From Apostichopus japonicus (lineage: Eukaryota; Echinodermata; Holothuroidea; Aspidochirotida; Stichopodidae), in contig NC_092582.1 in assembly GCF_037975245.1 (NCBI RefSeq), positions 16,766,577-16,830,576 on the forward strand: a DNA stretch of 64,000 nt, read 5' to 3'. The translations under genes and the position numbers were made by a program. Shown here in pieces: positions 13,315 to 25,826 of the stretch. The notes below the pieces were generated by a model, which was given only the letters and a program-made list of their open reading frames with translations, searched no databases and was not told the origin of the DNA. Every line of letters starts with the position of its first letter. Position 1 is the stretch's first letter.

Positions 13315-13385
13315 CAGGCCAACTTACTTTTACACATTCTCTTACACATTCTCTCGAGTGGATAAGCAGTTTGCTAACAGTTTTA
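13315..13385 (+). repeat. Hammerhead-associated repeat arm
   Basis: AGGCCAACTTACTTTTACAC followed by TCTCGAGTGGATAAGCAG recurs almost identically at 23840-23913. It is in inverse orientation to the hammerhead-like core at 12990. The same inverted arrangement is seen at 23.8 kb. Confidence 0.6.
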
Positions 13386-16300
13386 TTTCATTTTGACACT
13401 AAGTACTTCACAGTTTAATTATGGTTATTCAATTTAAATTTGTGTGTTTATATACACCTAAGTGCAGTCAAGTTACATTTAAACAGGACCCGGCATGCCT
13501 TGTACTATAGTTTCATTTAGCTAACGAGGGGAAGGTTTTGTGGTATCCTGATTATCTCTGCAGTACTAGAGTAGCCTTATAACTCACCCTTGGTGAGATA
13601 TCATTTATTTATTGAGTGAACTATAATTTGCTGTACAACTAGTTTGTCGTAGGCAGTAGGTATACAGCCCACTGGATGGTACAGTCCAACATGTGCAGTA
13701 CAGTACTATGCTGTATATGTCACACAGTAGATTCTTGTTGCAATCTACCAAAGACACATATTAAGTTATTAACAGTATGTAATTGCTACCCACAAGTTTA
13801 TATATATTTAATAACCATCGACTGTTGTTTTGATTACATGTTCAGAGTTGAACCAGAAATGTTTGAACTTTTTTTCTACTAACAGTACTCTGTACAGTAT
13901 GTACCAGTAATGTTATTAGAGAAAAAAAGTTTGCGTCCCAGGGAAGCAAGCCCCCGAAAAAGTTTGCGTCCCGTAAAAAAAAGCTTCATCCCGATCGAAC
14001 ACTAATTAAGTTTATTGTATGACCTCCTGTTACTAGTGTAGTATCACTGCCTATACTTTGTGAATGTTATACACAATATATAGGGCAGATGGCTCATGGC
14101 AGGTGATGGCTCATGGCATGGCAGGGCAGATGGCTCAGTGCCTTAGCTTCGCTGTTTGACAGGGGCGGCCCGGACGCAAGCAATTTGAAGATGTTGAGAC
14201 CCTGGCCGAAACATTGCGTCCCGGACGCAGAACCCTGCATTCGTAACATAATGTGTACGGTAAACTGACGCTAACAGGGAGTAATTTCATGAGTGCCCGA
14301 AGTTTATATGATCTATAGCACTTTCAAACACAGGTTCTGAATGGTCCTAAAGTACAAAACACCACATGGTACAGTACTGGTGCACAGTACAAAACGTGCT
14401 ATACAGTACATCTTTGCACAGTTTGTAAATCTAGCAATCTGCTCATTTTGCAAAGCAATTTGCGATATCGCATAAATTATTCCCTGGATTTCAATGTAAA
14501 GAAGGTAATCATACCATAACGTAGATTTGCAAAACTGTTAATTGGATTGATACTGTACTTGGAAAAGTTGATACCACAAAGAGCTGTGGTTTTTTTTCTA
14601 GAGAATGATGGGGCTTTTCAGTACTTTAACAAAATTACTCTTGTTATAGCTTTGCTGTTTGTGACCAATCTTTTCCTTTACTTTTGAATGAATACAGTAC
14701 CATTGCATGGATTACTTGCTTAATAAACATTTCATAGAATGACAATAATTGCAGCTCTGAGCTATATAAACAGAGATTAACGTCATCAACTACAATCTAA
14801 TCTTGATTGACTGAACGCATTGCAGGGTTCCACTATGTTAGTTTTAATTAATTCTACTACCATGCTGGTACCATCTATATCGGTACTGTAGTCAATTAGA
14901 AAGTTCTACTGACTGAACAACTGTTCGGCAGAGTCTAGCTGACCCATACATATTATATCCTGCCCTGTAAATACTGTACATTACCTCCACTTGTGACTTT
15001 ACCCTGGAATAGATTAGATGCAACAATCATCTTGTATGTTCTTAATTATTGTTTATATGTGGACGCTCGACACAGAGTTACTACAGGTATCATCTACATC
15101 GCAGGCTCACTTTCTGTAGGTGATGCTTGGGACCTTCCTTGTCATCGAATCATTCAAGTACCAGAGACATGAATCAACGGTCAAACAAACAAAGGCCAAA
15201 CACCAGATAAATCCATCCACATCATCAAATGGATGTATGATGATTAATGACAGATCACATACATACAGTAAACTGCTGGTTTTAATACGACATGAATACC
15301 GACATAAAGTATGAAAAAATCCTAAGCACAGTATTGAAACTTTCTTGCCTACATTAATTAATATCTCCTTAACGAAATATGTAGGAGGTGGTGTCTTACT
15401 GTACTTTGCTTAAACGATAATTGGTTGTAGACTCGGCATGTCGATTCAATGATAAGAACAACCATTATTCAGGCCTACAATTTCACAATTAATGCTTTAA
15501 AAGATCTAGCTACTGGTTAAGATCAAGTTCTCACAGTTAGCATTTTCCTGAATTACAACACATGTGTTGTCTTCATGCCAGTCAGATAACTTTAACAATT
15601 TTTTTTTTCTAAACTTAAGCAGTAACACAGGAGTTGTTATATTATGTAGGGCAGTAAAAATTATAGCCTGAAATTCATGGCCTGGCATAGCAACTTACAA
15701 CAGTGCAGGTCACAATGTTCAAAAATTAATCATACAAACACATGTTTCTGAGCATGAAGGTCACATTCATTATTTTCTGTTGGACAATCAACCTGAGCAC
15801 TATGTGCAATGACATTATCCCAAACGGTATTTCTGCAACTAGGGTGCCCTACACAAGACAGATTCGTCCCTAAAAATAGAGTGTGACGTTTTCGTTTTGA
15901 AAGTTGTTTATAAGACTCATGAGTCGTCGGCAGAGCTAGCACAATAAACATGCTAACGATGACGCAATAACGAACAGGATCTAATAAAAATTTATTTCGT
16001 CAAGTCAGACCCAGATTTAACAACAATACATGCTGTGAAGCATTATTCAAATTTGCATACAGTACAGTACTGCAGGTAGCAAAGATATGAAACAAAGAGA
16101 AAAAAGCAATATAAATTTGTAATTTGAAGTGTCTGTTTTAGAGGCAAAGCACTAGTCATAGAACATTGTCTACATAAGGAAACAACCTAATGAAGGAGAC
16201 CTGTACAAATGCACACCATACTGTAAATAGGGCAGAAAATTAGGTGAATTTTAATCATTGCATGTACGATAACTACACATGAACTGTATGTACAATCATG

Positions 16301-17369
16301 TTAAATATCTGTCTGTGTTTCTGTCTGCCAGCTGAAAAAAATTATATTAAAAAAAAAAATTAATTTTACTGGCCTTAGTGACACAGTACATCTATCATAT
16401 GATGGACTGGAGGACAGTGAGCGGGTTGTTGCAGCTCAAGATGTTTCTTGGTATTAAACACTTTCAGTAATGTGATATCTTTTCGCTAGTACCTGGTACT
16501 GTAAATTATATAGACATGTATCAAAGTACTATAGGAATTAACAAAGGGTTGTCCTTTAACATGTTTTTCATGGTTACTGCACGATTTGGTCATGAACAAA
16601 AGAAACTTAATAGTCTACCCTCTTTGATTTAAGCCTAGATTACTCACTGATAGAAACCCACAGTGAAAGTTACCAACACATGATCCCATGGCAACTAGCA
16701 ATCAGCATAGATACTGGAAATGAAATCCCAATCTCCATTGCATTACAACTTAACAATCAACATGCACATACCATAATGCAGCCAAATCTATAATAAGGTT
16801 TTGCCAAAGTTCTGATAAAGTTTACGGAAAAAAACAAGAAGACTGATCTAAATATGGAATGGACATCATGATATAGTTGGGGGGGGGGGGGAGGTAGAGG
16901 AATGGACCACTTTTCTGTCCTATTTAACAATTGGCTTGGTGGTCCAATAGGGATACAGATGTTCTCTCAAAGGAGCAGCAATAAAATAAATTCAGAAAAA
17001 TACTATCAGAAAGAAATAATTAAAAAAAAAGTATCTAGGCTAGATATTTGGGATGGTAGAACAGCAGGAGTACAGATTTTACCAGCTGGATGTACTGGGT
17101 ATCTGAATGAACAATGCTCTAGTGCAACCAAAGGGTCAGACGGTCAGACCTCCCCAGCGTCTGCCTACACCAGGTACACCAACTCTCCACTTGTATTGTC
17201 TACCCAGGTCTGCTGTGGTTCTAGGAAACTTGGTATTCTCTAAATGGCTAGTATGCTTTACTAAATTGAGAAAGCTTCAACAATGGTTGCTGACATAGTA
17301 AATTATACCTCTATCAGAAATTTCAAATCAGGGTTAAAGATGTTTTATTTCAAACAAACCTATGGTTGT

Positions 17370-17520
17370 ATTCAAATGTTGATTGTATTCAAGTGGTGTG
17401 GTTGTACTGTAGGTTGTATTCAAACCTGGTTGTAGGTTGTATATATTCAAAACCCAATTGTGGCTGTATTCAAACTATGGTATAATGGTTGTATTAAAGT
17501 GTATTCAATTGTATTTGTTT
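17370..17520. repeat. Degenerate short tandem repeats (GGTTGTATTCAAA)
   Basis: Variants of GGTTGTATTCAAA recur about eight times with irregular spacing. Confidence 0.55.
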
Positions 17521-17521
17521 T

Positions 17522-17592
17522 GTTAAGCGCATTGAACCCTGGGATTTTGAGCTATATAGGCACCGGTGTGATTATAATAATTAATAAATTCA
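17522..17592 (+). mobile_element. Probable LINE 3' tail
   Basis: AAGCGCATTGAACCCTGGG, then GAGCTATATAGGCAC and an AT-rich ATAATTAATAA end resemble 3' tails of CR1/L2-type LINEs. No reverse transcriptase frame is readable. Confidence 0.35.
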
Positions 17593-20179
17593 TCAGGACC
17601 TGGGTATATTGAGAATATTAATTTCTTGTGAATTTCAAGTTTATACACTGTGCAGACAAAACATTAACCGTACTGTACTGTCTATATTGTAGAAAGTAAG
17701 AAATGAAAAGAGAAAAGACAGTTTCATATGGCAACAGGCCTTTCTCTAGAAATAAGAAAGGAGGATTAGAGCTACATTTATGGCTTGGGGTGTCACATTT
17801 GAGACTGAGAGGGAGGCAGGGAAGGTATCTTAAAGAAGGGGGAAAGAATATCTAAGGGAAGGGATCCACCTTCTCATTGGCATTTTTTAATGAAAATTGC
17901 TTTGAATTCATTACTTAACAATAACAATGCATCTTTTACAGCTTTTGAAGTACTGTATAGGAGAAGTTGCTTCCATTTCCCATTAAACATGTTTTGTATT
18001 CTAATATTCCTATTTTACTCTTACTTTTTTTCTTCTTTCAATTTTGCATATGGTCAGACCATCCAATGGACTACTCAGCTAACGACTGATTAGAGCCTTG
18101 TGTGACCGATGGAGAAAATCGCAAACTACATAGCAACCGCAAGACTTAAACTAGATAATCTTAGGATGTCTTAGGACCTGCAACACCTGGTCTGGTGAAG
18201 AACTTGAAAAACAGTTTGTGCAATGATCACCAAAATGACTGTAGCTCTAACAATTGACTCTTAACAATTAAAAACCAACAGACAACACATCATTCACTAG
18301 AACCTTTGTATTTGTGCAAACAGATGGGGTACCGTACCACCCCAGAGTTTACCAAGACAAGGACAGAACTAGTACTTAGCGTAAATTATCAGTCACCGAT
18401 AGCGGAAACAATCTTAGTTAATTAGTAACAAAGGAAGTCTGTGACGACCAGGAATAAGTATATACAATCATGGCAGCTACTGCAGTGCAATGAGTACCAG
18501 TGACCCATTAGATTTAAGAACTATTTATATTTAAAATTATAAAACTAGAAAATAGAAATTATATAACTAGAAACTAGAAAAGAGTATACTGTACAGTATA
18601 AACTTCTGAAGCTATGTGGTAGCATTATAGCTGAGCTTTTATTCTGCAACAAACAGGAGACTGTTCAAATGGAAAAAATTTTGGCACACGTATACTGTAA
18701 CACAGCTACTGTAACATGTAGAACAATGTGGTCTTTCAAAATTTTTGTAATAAGATATACACTACATTGTTCATATTAGAATGAGTCAATTGTTGCTTCA
18801 GTTGCTGCCATACTGTAGAAGTGAATCCTTACTTGTTCCCTGAAGTTTCTGTAACATGCTGAATTTCCCATGAACTGAGTTTGCTGTTTGCACGTGATAT
18901 CTGACTACAGTAGTTCATCGTCAATGAGGTTTGACTTTATTAGACATTCTAGCATACAGTATTTATGGGTATAGTGATCATCTTCAACACCTCAAGATTT
19001 GTTGAGTCTCTCCCACCAACTTTCGAACCATGCTTTAATCACTATTTCAAGAAAACTTGTTAAATATTGAAAATTTATAGGCATGTTACGGTTGGCAAAC
19101 TAATATACCGTCTGAAGTGTTAACCAAAGGCTAACAGATGGTATACTGTACACATCTAATTCAATGGTTTAATCAATTTGCATCTCTGTAGAATGAGAAT
19201 AACAGAGAGAAAGCTAGAAAGCCTTTTCATCCCTATCTACACTTTGCAACTATAAAGTGAACACAAATGTATAAATTTGTGTGTGAGTAACACAAGGTGA
19301 CAAGGGCACCACAAAAATGCCACAAGCTGGACCCCTTAAAACTGGAATAAGCCTTACTGTATACCGGTACAGTATGTAGATTTGCCGATCTTAACCACTG
19401 TAAGGAACATAGCCTCATCTCCTTTCATATTACAACGAAAACTGACTATAAATGTTTCTGACACATTTTACACAGTAGTTTGTTATTCTGTGCATCCTGT
19501 ACTACTGTATAGAGAGTCCACAGTTTGTTCATGTTAATAGTTTAGTGTCAACAAAGCCCCAAAAAATTGACATGTTTTGTCAGGACACTCCCTTGATTGC
19601 CAAGCTGCATCATATCAAACTACAAAACATTTAATAGTCCAAAATTATCTTCACATGCTAACAGGTAGCATTTCCTTCGTGCCAGGGGTTGCCAATCTTA
19701 AGGATTGATTTCAAAACATGCAGAAGCTGTATCCCTACATCTATAGACAAAAAACATGTGACTAATTACTAATATTGGTACACTGGATTAACTAGTTTAA
19801 CCACTAGGCAACCACAAAATGAACAGACAAATATATGGAAGGACATGTATGAATCAGTATATATCTCCAAAATTCTGTATGTACATGTTAACTGTGGGAT
19901 CTTCTTAATTCTTATCTGTGTGGTTGGATTTAGTTCAGTGTTATAGCAAACACAGCTTTGTTTGATTTGATTAGTTCAATGTTAGCAAACACCCGTTGTC
20001 CACACTTCTTGATGAATTACTAACTAGACACAAGTGAATGAACTATAGACTACAATCTCCTTTGAAGTTATTTGTATATTTTCTACTGTAGACTGCTGGC
20101 AATTTACAGGAAAAAAACAGAACTTGGTTGGCTTTGGTGGACAGGAATGAGTCTGGGGTAATAAAAAAAACACTGAACT

Positions 20180-20340
20180 TTGTGGGTGATACTATACTAT
20201 ACGCGAAGGGGGCAGTCAGCACGCAGCGCGACACAGTTACAGGTGGGGTTCATGGGCCTGCCTTAGGGCCCGTAGTGGGGACCATGGGCAATGCCCCGGT
20301 TGGGTCCAGGGGTCGAAGCCCCCAGAAGCTCTGAGAAATT
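20180..20340. other. GC-rich patch
   Basis: This patch is much richer in GC than its surroundings (GGGCCTGCCTTAGGGCCCG, then GGGGTCGAAGCCCCC). It may be a transposon fragment. I see no coding signal. Confidence 0.3.
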
Positions 20341-20599
20341 AAGAGGTTTAAAGACAACATTTTGGTGCCTATTTTATAAAGAATTTTGAATTTATTAAAA
20401 CACTCAAAGCAAAGTTTTCACACTGAATATGTGCACACTGAAGCCACATGCCAAGCCTGTGGTTTTCACACTACATGATTCTATCAGTCATGGCAACCAA
20501 GAATTAAAAAGTCACTGTTCATAAATTGTACACAATGGTCAGTTTTAATCTAGAATAATGATCAGCAGCTACAGCACTACACTTCTCCTCAGTTGTCCC

Positions 20600-20932
20600 T
20601 ACTTATGATCCTAAAATATTTGAAAATCATGGGAAACTTTAGGAAATATTGTTGCAATAATGTTGGGAACGTTATGAAATCCAGAGAAAAATATGCAGTA
20701 AACGTTCCAGTTTGCGTATGCTACAGTGTGTTAGAATAATACTAATATGATGTTTTTGCAGGTTGAATATATGCAATGCATCAGTAATAAAAAACATGCG
20801 AACGACGGATCAAATGATACAGTAACGCTGTTGTTAGAAGTTCACAGAAATTGAAAGGTGTAAACTGTAAATCTCGGAGGTAGAAAAGAAATCACGGAAA
20901 TTTGCGGAAAAAGCTCATGTCTGGGTGGATTC
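20600..20932. mobile_element. Copy of the CAGGCATGAG repeat family
   Basis: The words GACGGATCAAATGATAC, AATCTCGGAGGTAGAAAAG and AAAAAGCTCATG(T/C)CTG are shared with the copy at 33729-33974. The left end is not resolved. Confidence 0.6.
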
Positions 20933-21297
20933 AGGGTCTCAGCATAAATAAAGTCAGAAAAATTCAAGATAGAAATAATACTGAATTTCCAGATTATTAC
21001 AGGCTATTTATCAGTTGCAAAACATTTTTGGGATGTTTTCTTTTTCTTCTTCGTAGAATGAGGACCTGTATGTCTGTGTATGTGACATATATCCATACTG
21101 TATGAAACTTTGTACAAAGACTGTGCTTAAATCAGGGGACCTAGGCTATAGTTTATTCAGGCAGTAGCCACAGTTGGTTGTAAATATTTAGCATTTTAGG
21201 AGGGGAAGGCCGAGACGGGTGGGTGTTGTCATCTCAAAACTGGGTAGACCTGTCTACCCCTTTCTCCAAAGGTAAGGGGGCTTAGATGTGTCATGTA

Positions 21298-21370
21298 CCA
21301 GGGAGCTGCTACTCTAACTAGATACTTAGGCCTAGTACTACCTAGGCTAGTACTAGTAGCAGCTCCCTGG
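21298..21370. repeat. Perfect 16-bp inverted repeat (hairpin)
   Basis: CCAGGGAGCTGCTACT at 21298-21313 is the exact complement of 21355-21370. The 41-base loop is itself rich in CCTAGG/TAGTAC palindromes. Confidence 0.85.
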
Positions 21371-21929
21371 GTGAATAATCATTTCACCTACATAATTTGT
21401 GTCATACTCATACAAACCATTGAAATGTTACATTGTAGCCTAGGCCTAATTAAGCCATTTGGATGAAAGGTTGAAACATTGGGTGGTGAAATGAAATAGA
21501 TTCGCTTGTAAGTTGAAATAGAACCTAGCCTAGTACTTTTACTAGGCTGGTACTGGTAGACCTAACTCCGTGAGGAACTCTTCCGCCTCACATGGAGCAC
21601 AGGCTTACACAACAGTAACTAATTAATTAACGAGGAAATAGAGCTGAAAGACGTGTAGCTGGTGCAGTTACTACAACTTAGTACAAGTTAACACTACGGG
21701 CTTGCATCATAGGTACATTAAACCCACGTGTGTAACGAATAAAATTATTGAGATGAAACTCACCTTAAATTTCTATACAAATATGAAAAGGTGTCCATTC
21801 GACTACAGTCAAGTTACCTTGAGGTACAACTTTCTTGTTGAAAACGGTTTGTTTTTATTTTTAAGGAGACAATTCGCGCCAAAACTCGACATGTTGAGCT
21901 GGCGATGATGAATACAAATGACTAAATGA

Positions 21930-22160
21930 CGTATGCTGCATTGTATTTGTGTGTACGATATCGATCGATCGCGATTGTTCGAGATCTTACGCACGTACTC
22001 TAGTACATTATGCCGTTTACGTTTCATAGTGGGACGGCCCAGACTAATGAATATTCAAACTTACGAGTGGCGGGAAACTTTGAACAGAAGCAACGCCATG
22101 TGTGCCCAGCTGTTGATAACTGGTTGCTGCTACAAAGACGCGGCTCTCTGCTACATCAGC
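21930..22160 (-). promoter_or_regulatory. CpG-dense candidate promoter with E2F site
   Basis: About 18 CpGs fall in 230 bp, unlike the CpG-poor surroundings. On the minus strand TTTCCCGCC (about 22066-22076) is a perfect E2F/DP consensus, followed by a GTAAGT donor-like word. It could be the 5' end of the kelch-like gene, which needs an upstream non-coding exon. This is inferred. Confidence 0.35.
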
Positions 22161-22639
22161 TAGTATCAAGCACAAGTATCGATTAACGGGATATTCCAGT
22201 GATTGAAATCGATTGCTTAAATGAAAAATGTTGGCAATTTTCTGCATCTCTAGGTCAAACACATCCTCCTAGCATTTTGTACGGGGAAGAAATGAATTTT
22301 TCAAATTTGGTGGTATTTTGCGAATGCATCTGGCAACAGCAATAAAGTGAATGATGTCATCACGACTAATCACCGGAAAATGTAACTACTTTTCGCTTTG
22401 TTGTATTTAAGTGCAAAAAGTTGCAGTCTTGATGAAATTCTAAATACAAAGAAACTTGACAGATGTAAGCAAAAACAATCCAACCGTATGTCAAAAATAT
22501 GTCCAACAAGAAGATTGTAATAGGAAAAGTAAAACTCTTGACTCATTTACCATTGTGACATCACAGACCACCTACCGTGTTAGGGAATAGTTGCTGGGAG
22601 CTAAGCCTACCAAAATAGGTTGCATTTGTATGTTTTTAT

Positions 22640-22692
22640 GTATTTTAGATCCTCCTGCAAGCAGGAACTCGCGAAGAACTCATGGAGCTATT
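22640..22692 (-). mobile_element. SINE 3' tail fragment
   Basis: The minus strand reads TCGCGAGTTCCTGCTTGCAG, GAGGATCTAAAATACAT, matching the end of the SINE at 31011-31261. Confidence 0.6.
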
Positions 22693-22706
22693 AATACAGC
22701 TCCATG
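22679..22706. repeat. 10-bp perfect inverted repeat
   Basis: TCATGGAGCT and AGCTCCATGA are separated by 8 bases. Confidence 0.7.
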
Positions 22707-22941
22707 ATCAACCATACCATGAGTAAGGGAAAATAAATACACACCGGGGTTCTATTCCATGCATATATAAACGTCACATTGTTTACCAACGGAATATCCA
22801 TTTATTACTAGTGGTAACTAACTAATTAATTGATCTCACTTTTCGGTGCGATTGTGGAACTTTCGCGATTATAGCATTACAACATGCTATGATATATCCT
22901 TATGTAAAAAACAATATTATATCAAGAATAGGCACCTGCTG

Positions 22942-22944
<3 letters not shown>

Positions 22945-22975
<31 letters not shown>
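22945..22975. repeat. (TA)n microsatellite
   Basis: About 15 TA units. Confidence 0.95.
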
Positions 22976-22977
<2 letters not shown>

Positions 22978-23788
22978 AGTTGAGGAATAATGTTATGTCC
23001 TCTGTTTTTGTCTTTTGATGTTGTATCCTGTAGCTATAGGCTAGACGCCAGCAGGACGCCGCTCATGGAACAGCTATGCTTGGATGAGCATCTGGGGTTT
23101 GGGATGGGAAATACAAATGCTGAGAAGATTAGAATGCATGTAACTCTGAGAAAGCATTTGCGTAAAAAAAAAAAAATCTCAGACGCCGACTCTCCTATAT
23201 CCTTCCCCCACCCCAACCCCTTTTCCACCTCAGTAAACAGCTGATAAATGAAAACTGGTCTCCCAAAGTTTAGGCCTATTAGTTCCTTTCCCATTGTTTG
23301 TGTATTATGTGTCATGCGATCATCATCCACCCCTCCCTCCCCCATCCCAATATACTAGCAAGAATAGCAATTAATGATAAGCTATATGCTGTACGTGCGG
23401 AGGGCCCTTCCAGGTACGTATGTAAGCAGTATCGTCGTTACGTAATACATGCAAGTGGTTTATAATTTGATATTCCATTCTCTGGTGCATCTTACTGAAA
23501 AGCGCGACATTTTCCTTTCAATTTTCCTCTCCTTAAGTTGCTCAAGTTAGAAGCATACAAACTGCCCCCTTCTCCACCCCCCCCCCAACAGTCTGGTATA
23601 ACAATCAACACTTATTAGCATCCGAAAATTGAACTGCGCAAGGTCGACGGTACCGATGCCCATAACTGACCCATTCAATCCAGAACATGCAGACAGTGGA
23701 GTTTTGGAAGGCGGTATAGGTTTATTATAACGGGGGAAGCCTATAGTGTAACTATATAAAAGTAGATTAAACTTACATTAATTAAGTT

Positions 23789-23829
23789 GGCCTGACGTTT
23801 CGACCCTAGCAGGATCTTCTTCAAAGGCT
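23789..23829 (-). ncRNA. Hammerhead-ribozyme-like core, copy 2
   Basis: Minus strand order: AGCCT, TTGAAGA (core CUGANGA with C3 to U), stem II GATCC/GGGTC, an intact GAAA, CGTC and AGGCC. Stem I GCCT/AGGC is intact. The ACGT between GAAA and the putative cleavage site is palindromic, as in retroelement hammerheads thought to work as dimers. One core base is changed. The 3' flank AGGCCAACTT is repeated in inverse orientation at 23840. Confidence 0.55.
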
Positions 23830-23836
23830 AAATGAC

Positions 23837-23913
23837 ATCAGGCCAACTTACTTTTACACATTCTCTTACACAGGCTCTCTAGTGGATAAGCAGTTTGCTA
23901 ACAGTTTTTTTTT
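23837..23913 (+). repeat. Hammerhead-associated repeat arm
   Basis: ATCAGGCCAACTTACTTTTA, then ACACATTCTC and GTGGATAAGCAGTTTGCTAA, matches 13315-13385. With the core at 23789 it forms an inverted pair sharing AAGTTGGCCTGA. Confidence 0.65.
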
Positions 23914-24957
23914 TGACATTAATTAAGTCAGTAGTTGACCCGCGGGTCAAATCAGACCAGCCAAAGAAACTTCCGCCCACAATTTTGCTCTAATCGTTTA
24001 TGCAGGCCCTCAAGACCTGGTCGTGGCTTGAGCGCTGCAACCGGCCTACCCAGAGCACATTTGCTCAAACTATATATGGTGATATTCAAGTTTATTCTGT
24101 CTGGCCCTAATTAAGTTGATCCCCCCTGCCTATGGTTGTAACTGGCCCTACTAAAAAATTCAATGAAAACTCCTGGTGTATAGCGTGACACCTTTAGTTC
24201 GTCTGTTATCAAATATGCATCATGAGAGCGAAGTGAACGACCAGCAAAGATCAAACTCAGTCGGAAGATTGAAGTAGGCCGTATCAACCCTGCAGTCAAG
24301 AATGCAGACATGGGGATGTGGTGCATGGAAGTATAACCCGTTCCCAGGCACCATAACAACGCGGCCTCAGCTTAATTATCATACCCTTTGAGATACATTG
24401 AAAACTCTTACAAGCGTAAATCTGATAAACATGGAGGTTTGCATGGGGGGAATTTTGTTATTGTTATTTGTTATTACACTTTACTAAGGCGGCGCAATAG
24501 GGCCATGGAGATATATAATTTTGGCGAGTGTTATTTCTGTGTGTGGCGCTCCACTGTTCTCATGATATTCCCCAAGGTCCTTTCATTGTATTTGCATCTT
24601 TTGCAGTTTCCTGTATTGTGCACCAAGTTTTCTCGATTTTTGTTGTGTGAGTTTTTCTCTCTCCGATATTACTTAATAACCTGCTTAGCTTTCCTTATCT
24701 TAGGCTTAACACACATGTCTGATATTGTGTTGAAATCTGTGAAACTTTGAAAGTTAAAAAAAAAGTTCATTATGATGGTTCTTCGAGTTGAAATCAAGGA
24801 AACATAAGACCGAAAAGTTTGCTATGCTCAGTATACTGAGACACTTTCAAAAGGCTTTCATTATAGTTCTGGTTACATTCAGTGGCCGCACCAAGTAGAA
24901 TGGTTAGGCATGAGAGAATATCCCCGAATCATGATGCCCCGTTAAACACAACCCACT

Positions 24958-25557
24958 CATAGACATAGGAGGCGGGGGCTTGGGCGGAGGGGGGGGGGCT
25001 GTAGCCTCCGAACCAATTTTTTTGTTGAAAATTCGGGCAATTTGCTGAGAATTTTTTGGGCAACTACTGAAAGAAAAATAATTTGCAATGTGTTTTTCAA
25101 TGGTTAAACTTATACTAGTATTATCATTATTATTGTAACGACTTTCCCAATAATTCTAACCAATATGGAAGGGTAATAACACGGAAAATGATTGTATGTT
25201 ATGGGCATGTGATGTAATAACCGATGAATGCCTATATGACAGGGATGAGACTGAGCCGGGGAAAAAAATCTGAAATTTATCGATCGCCGTCCTGGGGGAG
25301 GGGTTTAAGAGGAGGGGGTGTCCCCCTCCCCTTTAGAATTTTTTTGTGAGGTAAGGAGGGCTTAAATGCAAAATGGTGGACTCTAGATGGAATCTATCAC
25401 ATCACGTAACTCGCCAAAAAAGTGTGGAATTTCTGCTTGTATAATTTATCCATTAGCTTTTTTGAACCAAAAAAAGGCTTTTTTGCTTGCATTGTGCTAC
25501 TTGATTCCACCACTGGTCAAATTCGGTGTTCCTTCCCTTCACAGTCCAGCATGTTCG

Positions 25558-25591
<34 letters not shown>

Positions 25592-25826
25592 AATTAAATA
25601 AAAAAAATAATAAAAATAATAAAAAACGCGAATTACGAGAAAAAACGCGAAAATGAAAAAACAAATAATCCGAAATCCGCGGAAAAGTCTCATGCCTGAT
25701 ATGATATGCACATTAACATGTTGAACGCGAGCGGAGCGCGCAAAAAATTTTGGTTACATTTTTCGGGCAAGTCGTTACAGCCCCCCCCCCCCCACCCAAT
25801 GTCAAATTAAGCTCCTACGCCTATGA
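24958..25826. mobile_element. Inverted-repeat DNA element hosting a nested element
   Basis: The left end is TCATAGACATAGGAG and the right end, complemented, TCATAGGCGTAGGAG. G-rich tracts follow on both sides (GGGGGGGGGCTGTAGC and GGGGGGGCTGTAACG). It is interrupted by the element at 25240-25698. No transposase is visible. Confidence 0.55.
25240..25698. mobile_element. Non-autonomous transposon, CAGG(C/G)ATGAG family, 6-bp TSD
   Basis: The ends CAGGGATGAGAC and GTCTCATGCCTG are flanked by a perfect 6-bp direct repeat ATATGA (25234-25239 and 25699-25704). It contains an A-rich run (25560-25589) and no long frame. The 33729 copy is also flanked by a perfect 6-bp repeat. Confidence 0.65.

Larger units (their letters stand above)
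2212..21929. other. Gene-poor stretch rich in TACTGTA/TACAGTA
   Basis: I recognise no convincing exon in this stretch. It carries roughly 75 copies of the 7-mer TACTGTA or its complement TACAGTA (counted by eye), together with a few MITEs, a hAT-like element, hammerhead-like retroelement ends and tandem duplications, which are listed separately. If the kelch-like gene is transcribed from the CpG-dense patch near 22 kb, this would be its first intron; that is inference. Confidence 0.5.

Noticed and set aside
22990-23345. Overlapping open frames on both strands
   Set aside because: Low-complexity Lys and Pro runs from homopolymers; no domain.
24388-24750. 120-codon open frame on the plus strand
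   Set aside because: No recognisable domain or conserved pattern; sits among transposon remains.
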